From NCBI GenBank assembly GCA_036345935.2, contig JADWOT020000003.1, positions 10,865,091-10,929,090 of the forward strand: a stretch of DNA of 64,000 nt, written 5' to 3'. This document shows positions 23,293-34,624 of this stretch, piece after piece (positions within the stretch are counted from its first letter, which is position 1; each line of letters begins with the position of its first letter). The DNA comes from Taenia hydatigena (lineage: Eukaryota > Platyhelminthes > Cestoda > Cyclophyllidea > Taeniidae). The position numbers and the translations under genes were made by a program. Under the pieces are notes generated by a model. That model had not been told where the DNA came from, searched no databases, and saw nothing but the letters and a program-made list of their open reading frames with translations.

Positions 23293-24500
23293 TTGTCACC
23301 GATCGTGCAACATCAAGTGGAACAGGGAACACCTGCTGCCTCACAAAAGGCGGAAGAGACGGTCTCTGCTCTGGCGAAATCTCCAGTACTTTCAAGATCC
23401 ACTTCCCCCTATGCATTCGCTGCAAAACAACCACGAAGGCAAACAAACCCAACTAAATCCTTCGCCACTAAAACGGCTGAGAATTGATGAGGCTGCTTCA
23501 AGTGAATAGGATATCTTAGGGGCAATACCTGTACATTCCACAATAATTCCGAAATCGATCAGCTCTCCAAAGCCTGTACGACAACAGACATCCTGCATCG
23601 ACTTGTCTTCGTCTCCAAAGCATAGTGGAAGCTCAGGCCAACCTCAAACTACCACTACGATGCACGAATTCCCCAACGCCAAACCCACTCCTATTTGACA
23701 CCTCATCAGAGCTAAGTCAGCAGCTGCTACAGCCACAGGTGCAGCCACAGTTCTCACCGCCAAGCACGTGTCAGCATCTTCCAGCACACATCTTATCAGT
23801 TCCAAATTACTCTCTCCTCCAGCAACTTTCTGCCGCTGCACCTATGCCTGATTCAGCAAGCTTTTTTACACTGCCAACCGCAGAACAACTTCAGGTACGC
23901 CAGACAGTATCTGAGGCACAAAGACAAGGCTGACGCAGGGTTCTCTTTACTCCGTACCAAATTGGTGGGATGATGAAATACTTTAACAAGAAAAACTACA
24001 TCAATATGCATGAACGCAAAGAACTGGCATGTCGCATCAACTTGACGGGGACTCAGGTTAGTCAAGCATTAAAGTGTTAAAAGAACACGTTTAAAAGACA
24101 GCCATTAGTGTGTAGTGATCAGTTGTCTACGATTGAGTCGTCAAAATTGGTCATATTTTTGACCCTTCTGTTAGGTGAAGATGTGGTTCCAGAATCAGCA
24201 CTACAAAACAAGGAGGGCTGGTGAGAAATTTCTAGCAATGAGACGCCTCTAACACAACCAAATGTTCGCGCCCCATCAACCGACCCGTGGGACAGCGGCC
24301 TCAGTGAAGGCTTTGGAATTGCTGAAAGCTCCCAATCACAACAGGAGCCCAGCAAACAGCATCACCATTGGAGCAGGTCCCTTCAGGATAAGGTGGTGAC
24401 ATGCCGTCGAGGCACAAGCAGCAATTGTAGACACTGGCGGTGCTGCTTGGAAATCAGCTTGCTGCTGAAACAGATCAAAGGCAGGATGGTGAAGATGAGG
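23293..24500 (+). pseudogene. NK2-class homeobox pseudogene
   Basis: Homeodomain positions 4-44 are encoded at 23934-24056 (RRVLFTPYQI at the start, NLTGTQ at the end). A gttagt donor and a 118-nt intron follow. Positions 45-60 are encoded at 24175 onward and read VKMWFQNQHYKTRR. Phe8, Phe20, Gln44, Trp48, Phe49 and Asn51 are kept. Tyr54 marks the NK2 class. Met16 for Leu and His53 for Arg are unusual. Just before position 4, in the same frame, is TGA (23931-23933), which a C-to-T change in a CGA Arg codon would explain. Upstream, 23280-23933 is Ser-, Pro- and Gln-rich as in N-terminal arms of such factors, but the frame jumps and has a TAG. After the homeodomain, TAA at 24250 closes the frame while a neighbouring frame stays coding-like to about 24500. 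NK2 proteins are DNA-binding transcription factors. This copy looks dead unless the breaks are assembly errors. Confidence 0.8.
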
Positions 24501-26200
24501 ACGTCAAGAAATTAGTCGAACTGATAAAGCGAGTTATTGGCTTCCTCTATGGAGCGTCTGCAGACTGGCCTTCGCTGTCATTCATTTAGTAGCTATGATA
24601 GTGCTTTGCTCTTTCAACTGTTTTGTGGTCCTCATAACATATTTTGATGGCAACCATTTAGTGCGCCCTAATTCTTTAAAAATGAATAAATAAATAAACT
24701 GATGTCCTTTAAAGATGTTCTCGTGGGAGCTATGCGTGGAGTTGGGAGTCGCTAAAATGAATTGTTTTGGAGATTAGAGTCCACACAGGTCCATGTATCA
24801 CATACATGAGCGATAACAACGCTTAACCCATCGAAGCGGTCGACGGTGATGTCTATCAGAGTTGGGTCCATGTTCCATGTCACTTTCAAGGCCCACAAAT
24901 CAGATCACTTCCCGAAATGCCGTTTTGCATGGACGAAATAGCTTGATCAGTACTTGGAATTTAAAGCCTCATCACGTTAGCATGGTTCCATTAGTATCCA
25001 TCTGATTACTGATGGCTTACAAATGGTTAAAATTTCTTCCTTTTAGTAATTGTCCTCCGATTCACGTCCTCGTTGAGACCTATTCTTTTGCAAAGCCTGA
25101 GTAAACGCGTAGGCGTGCAAACGCATCCCTCGGATCATTGCACAACCCCGTTAACGGTCCCACCAATCAGCACACAGCTAGGGGTAGCAACTATGGGGCA
25201 GGTAGTCTAAAAGCATGCTTGACACAGTCGCGACAAGCACAATCAAAGGATGAATAACCGCAAGAGGGTCTTTTGCACGAAGCCGACCCCGGTGCTCATT
25301 TGATCCAGTTTGCCTCACTTACGAAGGTTGGTCTACTTTTGAAAGACCTCTTTACATGTGAATTGCCTTGCATTCAAAAGAGCGATGTCTAAATACACTG
25401 CATAACAGCGATGAGGGAATGCGTTGTGTAGCGTGGCGACCAATACATCCTTCCCTTCATTCGGAATATCAGCTATTTAGTTTGCTATTACTATCATTCA
25501 GGGTGATCATCACAAACACTTGCCTAATTAAATAACCAAGTTTTCAAAAACTCAACGTTTGGAACGTCATTAGACCAGAAAACTAGCAAACAATTGGGCC
25601 GCATGATGAAAACTTGCCTGGATTGCCTTCACAAGATTGGTATGAATGGGAATACCTAAACAACGGTGACAAATGGGAATTAGTCAACTGCACTACTCGA
25701 GTCACTGACTCTACCCGTCTGTTTGGAGACCAGAAGGGTTGGTGGTGTTGGTTGGTGGACGAGAACCAAATAACCCGATTTCTTCCATTTCATGACTCCA
25801 CAGTTCAACTTGTTACCACGCATTCACTGTCTGCCTGAATGCCCCTCGAAGTAAGCACAACACATACGTTCATTCTGATTTAAACGGTTTCAGCGTGATC
25901 TTTTTTGAGAGGAAACGAAAGGTAAAGAAAAGATGCGCGACCAAAATTTTGGCCCATTTCTTGCCTTTCGAATCAAGCACGTCAGAATGGAGAACAATTG
26001 GCGCATTACTTGTGGCCAAAAACACATTTTCTCACTTTTACTTGACTTAGGCGCCTACAATTGTTATTCCGGCGCATCAAGGTATTAAGCAAATTGCATC
26101 AAAACATTACAGCATAATCATCAACATCGGAAATCAGCATCTCCATTTACTCTCTCATCCACTCTCACTGCCAGACGCTGTTCTTGGGCTCGTTATAGGG
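24501..26200. other. No gene recognised
   Basis: One open frame at 25614-25838 is Trp-rich, but it matches no family I know and has no splice context I can support. No repeat shared with other parts of the window was seen. Confidence 0.45.
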
Positions 26201-26204
26201 TCTC

Positions 26205-26313
26205 ATTTCGAGCACACTTTAGCAGAAGTCACGGGAGAAGTAAAAATATCGCTTCTGCAACGATGTGAGTTCATACAGTGAGGCCAGCTATGCCAATATC
26301 GGACTCGCATCCT
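26205..26313 (+). repeat. C-block repeat R, copy 1
   Basis: This copy carries the family signature: a gtctc..ttcga start, then gaagtcacg, a gtaaaaatatcgc core, acgatgtgagttca, and a cagctatgccaa end. It forms an inverted pair with copy 2 immediately downstream. Confidence 0.7.
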
Positions 26314-26319
26314 TCCAAC

Positions 26320-26425
26320 TTCACATCGCTTTATGAACCCACATCGTCGTTTAAGCGATATTTTCCTCTTCTCGTGACTTCTGTTGAAGTGAGTTCGAAC
26401 CGAGACTATTGTTCCGATACCTTGA
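26320..26425 (-). repeat. C-block repeat R, copy 2 (inverted)
   Basis: Read on the minus strand it gives gtctcggttcgaa, cttcaacagaagtcacgag, aatatcgctt and gacgatgtgggttca, in the same order as the other copies. Together with copy 1 it makes an imperfect palindrome of about 220 bases. Confidence 0.7.
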
Positions 26426-26894
26426 AAGACCTGATTATTTTAATTACCATCTTTGGAAAAATAATAATGGTGTGTCAAATGTACTTATGAAGTAAAGGGC
26501 AACTCGTGAAGTTCTGAAAGTTCTGGATGGCAGAACAGCATGTAACGTGTAAAACAACAAGGCAAAGTTGTCTACCTCGGTAAAGTGAAAGGCCACAAAT
26601 TCTTTTATAACACACTCATTCACAGTTTAGCTGCGTGTCATATAGCCATTTCCTTCGGCTTCCAATCCCTGGGCTGAAGTGTCAATGAGGAGAAGGTTCA
26701 CTCGAAGCAGCGACAGCACTGATGACCGTGCTATCTGACAGGACTCAGGACACTTCAGTGAATCGCTCCCCAGGATCATCGGTTCTGTTAGTCGCTACCT
26801 TTTATCCACGACGCAACCATTGTAAGCAACCTTCTGCCAAAGCCAAAATACTTGCGCGCATATTGCTCTTTTTTAGACCAACTAAATTTGTAGT

Positions 26895-26985
26895 TCACCA
26901 AACAAACTGCAAATTCATTCGTTTGGTCCTTAATAAACTATCAATCTTCCCACGGTTTTGTCGTTGATTACACAGGAAAGAGTGG
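26895..26985 (-). repeat. C-block repeat T, copy 1 (inverted)
   Basis: On the minus strand this reads caaaaccgtgggaa.gatt, then ggaccaaacgaatgaatttgcag. The same ordered words occur on the plus strand at about 31533-31605. In that second place it lies between repeat R and repeat S, which suggests R, T and S are parts of one longer degenerate element. Confidence 0.6.
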
Positions 26986-27599
26986 CAATTTGAGATTGTC
27001 TCTGGCGTGCGCGAAGCCATTTGACTGAAAACCGTCAAATTGTAGTGCTGTGACGAGAACATCACCACGTGACAGACGTCTCCACGCATACATGCCCGAG
27101 AACTATTCACCCTCCTCCTTCCAACCGCTTGCCTTTTGCTATCTCTGCATTTAGGAAGACATATTTTGGCTTGAATCATGATGATGCAAAGCAAACTGAC
27201 TTCGCGACAAGTTCTGTTCCCTTTCCTGATGGGGTAGTTGTTTGATTTTGTGTGCACCTCACTGCCAGCCACTACTTGAAAGATAGCTTTGATGTCAAAA
27301 GCAATCGAGCGTGATCTATGCCACAACACAGCAAAGATTCAAAAGCTCTCACGCGTTATGATGGATATCAATAAATTCCTTTCGAAGGACGAATTCGGTC
27401 AAAGCTATCTTTGGCTCTTAACTATCAATGATAAAAAAGGCGACGTTTAACTCCTACTAACATCCCGCTCACCTTCAAAATTGCACAAATCTACCCTAAA
27501 GTGCGAAAAAGCAACGTTCAGATTCACGATGACAATCCACGTGGAGGTCGATGGTAATGATAGTGTAGGTTAGCGACCACGCACCGAAAACTCGATAGC

Positions 27600-28230
27600 A
27601 TAGCACTCGAGTTGGCTTCGCCGCCACACATTTACTGTCAGCATTAATAGCTCGTGACATGAGCACGTAAAATTGCGTCCATTGTGATTTTAAACAATGT
27701 CAGTGCGGTCTCTCCTAGGTTAAATGGTGTGAAAATGAATAAAAGATGTGGGATTGCAAGGTTTGGTATCAATAACAGCCTTTTATTTGCAATTGCATTT
27801 GATGTCTGTCAGCCGAAGAGCAGTGACACGAAGTCTGCACTGCAGAAAAGCTGACGACAATACTAGATGTGGCTAAAACAAGCAACAATGAGGCTTTGAA
27901 TGTGAAATTCGGAGGTGGCCAAGTGTATGCTGCCAATGGGAGGGCAGGAATTGTGCACGACGAACTTGGGATTCTTTACAATCTAATTTGCCATGGGAAA
28001 ATCAACCGAGACATAGCAACTAAGTCGTTTCTCCTAGACGACAATGTGGATTCCAAAGCATGCCACCGAATGATTTTGACCTTCTTCAGCAACGAGCCGC
28101 ACTTGATTGGGGCAACACCCGTTTTCATTGACAATTTGACACATCGTGGTGATGGAATCAAGCATAACTGAGAGGAGGGCAGCTGACGCATTAATTGTGA
28201 CCCACAACAGATCTCTACTTTCCTTTCCCT
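27600..28230 (+). repeat. C-block repeat S, copy 1
   Basis: The shared landmarks are gccacacattta, aatgaataaaa, attgcaa.gt, cagccgaagagcagtgacacga and ctgcactgc, and farther on gacgcatta..tgtgaccca. The same series is found at about 31605-32150, and in part at 30885-31140. The open frame at 27869-28171 inside it is not preserved in the other copies, so I do not call it a gene. Confidence 0.6.
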
Positions 28231-28506
28231 TAGGCCTTCACAAGTGTTTGTTCAATGCCTTCCTGAACTGCATGTCATTGATTTACTTCAAAGACCTATA
28301 TGGTTCTCCTAGTAGTTTACTGTTTACACTTCGGCTTGGGGCTTCTAAACCAGCGAAAATGGGTACAGGACAAGGGAGACAAATGATATTCCTGCAGTAG
28401 GAAACTTTGTTGGTATTTAAACCTATGCCTCATCCAACCACTGTCGACCTTGTCTTAGCCAGTGAGTAAGAAGGAGTTTCCTCCTCCCATTTCTCTTCGA
28501 AGAAAA

Positions 28507-28562
28507 TGTCTTTTGATCGTGCGCAAACTTACCAGCAAGCAGGAATTCAACTTCAGGACAAA
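28507..28562 (+). other. Short coding-like patch
   Basis: An ATG at 28507 opens a frame (MSFDRAQTYQQAG...) that runs to a possible donor at gtcagaa. It is short and stands alone. No partner exons can be linked and no family is recognised, so it may be chance. Confidence 0.15.
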
Positions 28563-28842
28563 AGGTCAGAATTGTAGAGCATGCAGGCCCTTCATCTCAT
28601 TGTGCTAGATATTTTGAGCCCCTTCACACACTTACAGATCGTAAAAACAACATCTTTCTATCTGCATTCAGCAAGGCCATTTCCACTTGTATGATGCATT
28701 GAAAAGGACACCGAATTTCGCATTTCGTGGCATAAACCAACATACATTGCACCAGCGTTAGATAAAATGAAAAGGAAAGTCAGCACCAAAGGAAAGAAGT
28801 GGAACTGGTAAGGGGCACAGGTAGGTGTTGGCATAGCCCACT

Positions 28843-28935
28843 TCACTGTATGAACTCACATTGTCGCTGGAGCGATATTTCGACTCCTCCTGTCACCTCT
28901 GCCGAAGTGTACTAGCACCGAGATCATAAAAAGGA
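28843..28935 (-). repeat. C-block repeat R, copy 3 (inverted)
   Basis: The minus strand shows atctcggt, acacttcggcagaggtgacag, gtcgaaatatcgct and ccagcgacaatgtgagttca, ending in ctatgccaacacct. It matches copy 5 closely in order and spacing. Confidence 0.7.
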
Positions 28936-29391
28936 CCCGAGCACAGCGGCGACCAAGAAGAGTATGCGCAAGAATGAAGTAGAAAGGCTGCTTTTGATGT
29001 GGATAAATGTCTGTCACCTGATGCAATTCGCTAAGTGCCTGGAAGCATCAGATTAACTATTGTGAATGCTTAAATCAGGTGGAACTAAAGACTTGATTTT
29101 CGGTTACAATTGATGTAGCAGTTGCCCTCCGTTCTGATGCACTTTATTAGAAGAAGCAAGAAACTTGCCAGAATGTCGGTAAAAACCAATGTTGTCTCAA
29201 TCATGATACAGCTCGGTACCTTTCCTTGCAAAGAAAAATAATAAAGGATCTTACTTTCCCTTGCCGTATTCCATTTGGTCAAGTTTGTGGTTGCCGCAGT
29301 CATCGCTTCATGACAAGTAGAGACTAAGCCCCAAGGATCTGGAGGTTCATATTCATTTCATCTCATTTTCTACTCCACCCACTTTGTGTAG

Positions 29392-30252
29392 CAGCGATGC
29401 AATCCTCGCTTACTACGCGAAGGTCTTGTCTAAGAAGAACCCAAGACCACCATCCTACCTACCCAACAGAGAGGAAAGGCTTGAAACCAATAAGGAGTTA
29501 GCAACGAGGTGCATGTAGAAAGGTGTAACAGAGTGCGAAACCCTTCGGTTGTTGATTGTCTCCCAAGTCCTATCACTTGTATTACTCACACTCTACCAAC
29601 GTCAACTTTTGTCATTTTGCGCCCTGGTTGTCAAATCAGTGCGTTCTACACAATCGAGAAAGTGGAAATAAAGCACATCGTACTTTTATGTAAATGGGTT
29701 TATTCGTACTCTTTCGATCAGCTGCGCCATCCATGCGAAGGTATAAATGAGGACAGTAACCGCCTTACGACGATATCACGAGACTCCGTGGCAAGTGCAC
29801 CAACGCAGAATGCAAATGAAAGCGTAATCAAGCGCACCAGGGGACACGAAACCAGAAGAGAATGCTGAAATGGGATCCGACCTCAAATACAACCACGAAA
29901 GCCACCTAGTCAGGTCAAATCTCACACAGCACCTGCATCACTTCATTTCAGACCACCTACACCACCTCCTCTGCCACTCAGTGCTGGTGAATTTTCTTCA
30001 CCTAATTTCCATCACATCACAAGCGTAGTTAGCTTGAAATCAAGTGCTGTAGATGATGTGCTGGATTTCACTTGCCGCAATAATTCCCACGTCTACGCAT
30101 ACAACTGAGCTTCTTTTCCTGCAAGCACTTCTGGTTTGATTACAACTTCCTTTGCATTCTTCGCTGCTATTAGGCTCGTCAGTGTGGCCAGTGTGGCACT
30201 TGAGTGTCGCTTCCTTCTCATCAAATGGCACTTCACTCACCCAGTTGATTAA
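29392..30252 (+). pseudogene. Decayed coding sequence, family unknown
   Basis: After a pyrimidine-rich tract and a tgtag acceptor at 29391, a frame of 38 codons runs to a gtgcat donor at 29508. It has a Lys/Pro-rich middle (KKNPRPPSYLP) and a charged end. Farther on, one frame reads as coding from about 29640 to 30252. It is Ser/Thr-rich, then has a run of Pro residues (PPTPPPLP). It is interrupted only by TGA at 29866 and TGA at 30106. The two parts may be exons of one gene, but I could not confirm a phase-compatible junction. No domain is recognised. It lies about 5 kb downstream of the homeobox pseudogene on the same strand; a link is possible but not shown. Confidence 0.4.
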
Positions 30253-30884
30253 AGGGATGTACAAATGCACTCATTCAGAAGAGGTGTAGATCCACTTCAG
30301 CTTCAAATTCCTGGTTGTAAAATTCGGTAGGAAGGATGTTGGTGGCACCAGTTTGACTGCTAGAGGGCAAAAGAGGGACTTACGAAATTAGGTAAAAGTT
30401 TGTGGGAAATGAAAGTTGTAGGGCGCAGAAGACAATTCACAATCTACATCTAAAGAGTTTTCTTCATTTTAAGTTTTACAGAAAGTTAGGGAGTAAAACG
30501 CTGTTTTGTGCGCTCTACACTGCCTTTGCTCTCCTCTATTCTTGATTAACGAGGTGACTGCTACAACTGAGGGTTCTGCTCATCGACTGAGAATGTGAGA
30601 CTTTCATCTTACCTAGACAGGCAGCGGTGACATCGAATAGATGCATTAACTTTTACTTGGAGGCATTTAATTGCCATTACAAATAGGTGCCTGCTACTCT
30701 GAATGTAAGTTTATGGGAATGTCGTTATTTTGTGTTCTGTCAAGGTGAGGGACTTCAACATGTTGTACTTTTGCCTTACCGTGCTATGGACACTCGCCTG
30801 CCTTAAGCATACCCCAATAGCGTCGCTTTGCCAACTCAGAAGTTGTAGAAATATGCGACGTCTGAGTGGGCAAGGGACGAGGCA

Positions 30885-31140
30885 ATTCAATAGACAGCAG
30901 TAAAAATGAATAAAATATGCGCAATTGCAATGTCGGATACTGACAGCACCCGCCCAATTGCAAAATCATTTGATTTTCGTCAGCTAAGGGCAGTGATGGG
31001 ACACCTTCACCGCAGAGGTGCTAACGAAAAGACGATGGAAATAACACCTTGGCCCTGCCGAACGAACACCGCCTTGTAAGCACACGTTGCTGAATTCCTC
31101 CAATTCCGCACTGCAGCATGTCCAGCACATCATCCACCTT
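30885..31140 (+). repeat. C-block repeat S, partial copy 2
   Basis: The stretch aaaatgaataaaatatgcgcaa, the words caattgcaa and tttgattttcgtcagc, and a gggcagtgatgggaca version of the conserved region align with the middle of copies 1 and 3. The flanks are not recognisable. Confidence 0.55.
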
Positions 31141-31382
31141 CATTGAATTTCTAGCACAGACCTGCATTTTTAGTCAAGCTTATCAGATCGCACAAAATCG
31201 GCGAATTTGAAGAATTTCGAAAATATCTCACTTCGCTTTTGAGGCAATCACAACGGCTTGTTAGATGTTTCGAGCCAGTGCGCAAATCGCATCAGAACGT
31301 ACCAACACATTCATCCACATCAAATGCATGTTGTCTACTTCGCAGTCATCCTATTCGACTGCTAACCACTTTGCCAATTCCA

Positions 31383-31490
31383 ATTTATGGTCTCGGTCCA
31401 AGTACTCTTTAACGGAAGTCACGAGAGGAGTGAAAACATTGCTTCAGCGATGATGTGGGTTCATACAATGAAGTCAGCTCTGCAATCACC
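31383..31490 (+). repeat. C-block repeat R, copy 4
   Basis: It reads tttatggtctcggtccaag, then ggaagtcacgagaggagtgaaaa, then cagcgatgatgtgggttca and acaatgaagtcagctc. It precedes repeats T and S directly. Confidence 0.7.
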
Positions 31491-31532
31491 TGATTTTCTT
31501 CATCCAAACTCCATTCGGTACCGTTTGGTATC

Positions 31533-31605
31533 GTCTAACGGCAAAACCGTGGGAAAGATTGGTTGATAGTCTACTGGGGACCAAAAGAATGAATTCGCAG
31601 AATGT
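31533..31605 (+). repeat. C-block repeat T, copy 2
   Basis: This is the plus-strand match to 26985-26895: caaaaccgtgggaaagatt, then ggaccaaaagaatgaatt and cgcagaatgtttg. Confidence 0.6.
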
Positions 31606-32150
31606 TTGCTGCCACGCATTTAGTGTCGGTTTAAACAGATAGTGATGTGAGCGCAAGCTTTAGTAAAAATAGCGGTAAAGACTATAAAAAAGAAGTGCGA
31701 TCGCAATGTCGGGTACAGATTTCAGCCTTGAATTGCAGTCGCGATTAATATCCGTCAGCCGAGGAGCAGCGACACGAAACCTGCACTGCTATTAAACTGA
31801 CGAATCGACTGCATTCAGTTGGTAAGCACGAAAACGAGGCTTTCAATGTGGAACTCACAGAAATGATCAAGTGGGCACCGAACTTAAAGCAACAGGAATT
31901 AAACACGGTAAAATTGCGACATTAATGATCCCTTTGTCTTAGGATGGAGGAGCGAGACCTTGCTCATGTCTCCTAGATAACAGTGCAAATTACAGAGCGT
32001 GTCGCCGAGCCAACACAACTTTGCATACAAACGCTGCTGACTTCTTTCATCCCCACACCACATCATGACCGGCATATCAGCCACCTCTGATACCACTGAC
32101 GCATTGACTGTGACCCAAGAAGCAAATCTCTATTTCCACTCTCCTCGAAT
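31605..32150 (+). repeat. C-block repeat S, copy 3
   Basis: It is colinear with copy 1 over about 500 bases: gccacgcattta, aaagaagtgcgatcgcaatg, gtcagccgaggagcagcg, cctgcactgc, gaggctttcaatgtggaac and gacgcattgactgtgaccca. It is diverged by substitutions and indels, so it is old. Confidence 0.6.
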
Positions 32151-32202
32151 GGTTGCACTACCTCGTCCATTCTCACCCCTCGTTTGATGAGCTAATGCCA
32201 AA

Positions 32203-32332
32203 TTTATAGTCTCGGTTCGAAGACACTTCAACAGGAATCACGAGACGAGTAAAAATATCACACCAGCGACGATGTGAGTTCATGCAGTGTAGTCAGCTAC
32301 GCCAACACCTGATAGTCCTTGCTCCAACTCCA
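32203..32332 (+). repeat. C-block repeat R, copy 5 (cut by gap)
   Basis: It carries tttatagtctcggttcgaag, cacttcaacaggaatcacg, gtaaaaatatcacaccagcg and gacgatgtgagttcatgcag, and runs into the N gap. The tctcggttcgaag start resembles a polymerase III B box, so a tRNA-derived SINE origin is possible, but no A box was found. Confidence 0.65.
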
Positions 32333-32432
32333 NNNNNNNNNNNNNNNNNNNNNNNNNNNNNNNNNNNNNNNNNNNNNNNNNNNNNNNNNNNNNNNNNNNN
32401 NNNNNNNNNNNNNNNNNNNNNNNNNNNNNNNN
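32333..32432. other. Assembly gap, 100 N
   Basis: The run is exactly 100 N. It separates block C from B2 and probably has unknown true length. The inverted B piece at 49960-50050 extends past the point where B2 is cut by this gap, so it shows some of the missing sequence. Confidence 0.95.
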
Positions 32433-33335
32433 CAACCATCCGGCGCTAGTACGCAGAAAATGGCCAAACCGCCTTCACTGTGTCCAACATGTGCACAAAA
32501 TTATTGGCAAGGCGAACTTTTCCTATCCCACCTCCGGCAAGGATCGTGGAATCCGCAACCACCTAATTCGCCTCAACATTACGGCCAAGAGCTCTTTCAC
32601 CAAACAGTCAAAGTTTATAGGAAGAGGTGCAGAGGTTGACTGCGACCTGATTATTGCTTTGGTGAGAGAATCACTATGTCAGAATAGTACGAAATCGAAA
32701 CTCGCTTACACCTTAAGTGTCATGAGCCCCATTAAACTCGGGATTCGCGAATACCATCCGCTCCTTCACCACGTGGTTCATTCAAACGATCCTCTTTTTC
32801 CCTTCCACCACCCTTACTATGCAAAAATTGGTCACTTCTAGACATCTTTGCTACAAGTTAGAACAAGGACGTCTTAGGCTCAGGAGAACGACTACGCTGG
32901 TCCACGACCAGATTAAAACTTGTCCTCCCGCCTATCGCCCACAAGCACATTCAATGCACATTTGCAATAATATTTTCGGAAAATTTCAGTGATTTTTAGA
33001 AAGTCTGCAAGGAATGCAGGTGCGTTAGTCAATTAATAACTTGCAAAGAGAGACCCCAGATCGCGCATTTCGCAGTACTCCTTCAGTTAAATCAACATGA
33101 TTTCGTCTTACTAGGCCACATGGCATCGACGAATCGGTCATAGCATCAAGTGGAGACATCAAGGAAAGTAGAATGTCTCGAGTAAATCACTTGAAGTCAA
33201 GACCAAGGTAGACATGTTGCTCAACCAAAATAAACACATTGGGCAAACGGAAGAGACTGCGGCCACCTCCTCCGGCGAAGACAACATTGCCAAACATGCC
33301 CCATCAACCGAAACTGGGAGTTTAATCAACAACAG

Positions 33336-34497
33336 ATGACCCATATGAGAAGTTCCAAAACGCATAATCTACTAACTTGTAAAAGCACCTGTCGCCTGTG
33401 CACTCATTCGCACGCTCGATGCCAACAAATGAAGCAAGTGAAGAAAGCACAACATGGAAAAGCAAAAGAAGAAAAAGGTGCTTCAGCAACCATCAAAGCC
33501 AGCATTTGGGGAGCAATGTCAGCTGTTTCGAAATTATCTTGGCATTTACCAGTGATTTGATACAGGTGCGAAAGCATTTGAAGGTTCGTCTTTACAACCA
33601 CTACGGCTAAAAGATGAGACTAAAATTAACAAAGAGCTTCCCTTCGCAGATTTAAAATACAGCTAACTGATCACTCTGATTTTCAAACTGAAAATCAACC
33701 ATGGCAATTGCTTTCCCAGAATGCAATACACAAATCCGTCAAAGTAGGCAAATACTGGCCTATGATTGACAAGTTGTATGCACATTGTGGTAAGCACACG
33801 CTAGTCACAACCTTTCAACGCAAAAAAGACAACAGTCAATTTCCATTCCCTACCAAGGTCAATTCCACTTTGACAGAATTTGAAGCAAACGATGGGCAAA
33901 ACCAAACTGGACCAAAGCAGCGAAAAAGGTATGTACGTGACCAGCCCATGCTACATACACTGACATCTGACCCTCCCCCCAACCCTCCCCCCTTCCACAT
34001 AAAACGCACTCATCTTAGCCTCGCCACCCAAAACAATCCCAAAAGTGGTGAGCACATATTTCAAGTACAGACGATTTCCTATTCACTCGCCCTCATCTGC
34101 TGATCAGCTAGATGCGCGTTCAGTGTCTGCGGCTAGCGTTGTCTACAAATGGAACCAACTCATTAATATTTCTAAGAGGCTAGACAACTGCATCGGAGTC
34201 GACTGGGTCAGCAGTACCTTAGCACACCTGGAACAAATCAACCTCCTCCAACATCAACAATCCAACCACACGCCTCACCGATGGAGACGTTGTGCACGTA
34301 AGCACTGTGACCTCTAACCTGCAATCATCTTCAGGCAATCTCAAAACACGCGACTAATCCATGAGCACTGCCAAACAATTCAAAGTATAATCCACCAAAT
34401 GACTTGGTTAGAAGAATCAATGCCACATCGAACAGGCGAAACCAACTTTCTTGGGTTTACAAATGAAGCCACATTTAGTGCATTAATACAAAAATAA
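33336..34497 (+). pseudogene. Unidentified three-exon pseudogene, copy in B2
   Basis: Same structure as 1957-3119. Alpha ends at 33565 before gtgcga. Beta is 33650-33928 and is fully open for 92 codons, with a gtatgt donor. Gamma is 34137-34497 and ends in TAA. Phases match: two bases carry over at each junction. Here alpha has TGA at 33558-33560 where B1 and the inverted copy have TGT. Gamma has TAA at 34315-34317 where B1 has CAA. The four lesions in B1 beta and the stop in B1 gamma are absent here. The ancestral gene was therefore open along the whole modelled length. No domain is recognised; the protein is basic and Gln/Asn-rich toward its end. Confidence 0.55.
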
Positions 34498-34624
34498 TAC
34501 GTGAACGAAGAGAATAAAACGATGAAGGGCAAATGATGGATGACTGCGTGAGCAGGAACAAAAATTGTTATGAAGTAGCTAAGCATTTAGCGTTGTGAGT
34601 GAATAAATAGGAGAGCGATAAAGC

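Larger units (their letters stand above)
17161..32332. other. Block C, present once in the window
   Basis: No second copy of this 15-kb stretch is visible in the window. It lies between A2 and the gap before B2. It holds a homeobox pseudogene, a degenerate coding-like stretch, a palindrome and several small repeat families. It may be duplicated in the gap at 1233-1332. Confidence 0.7.
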
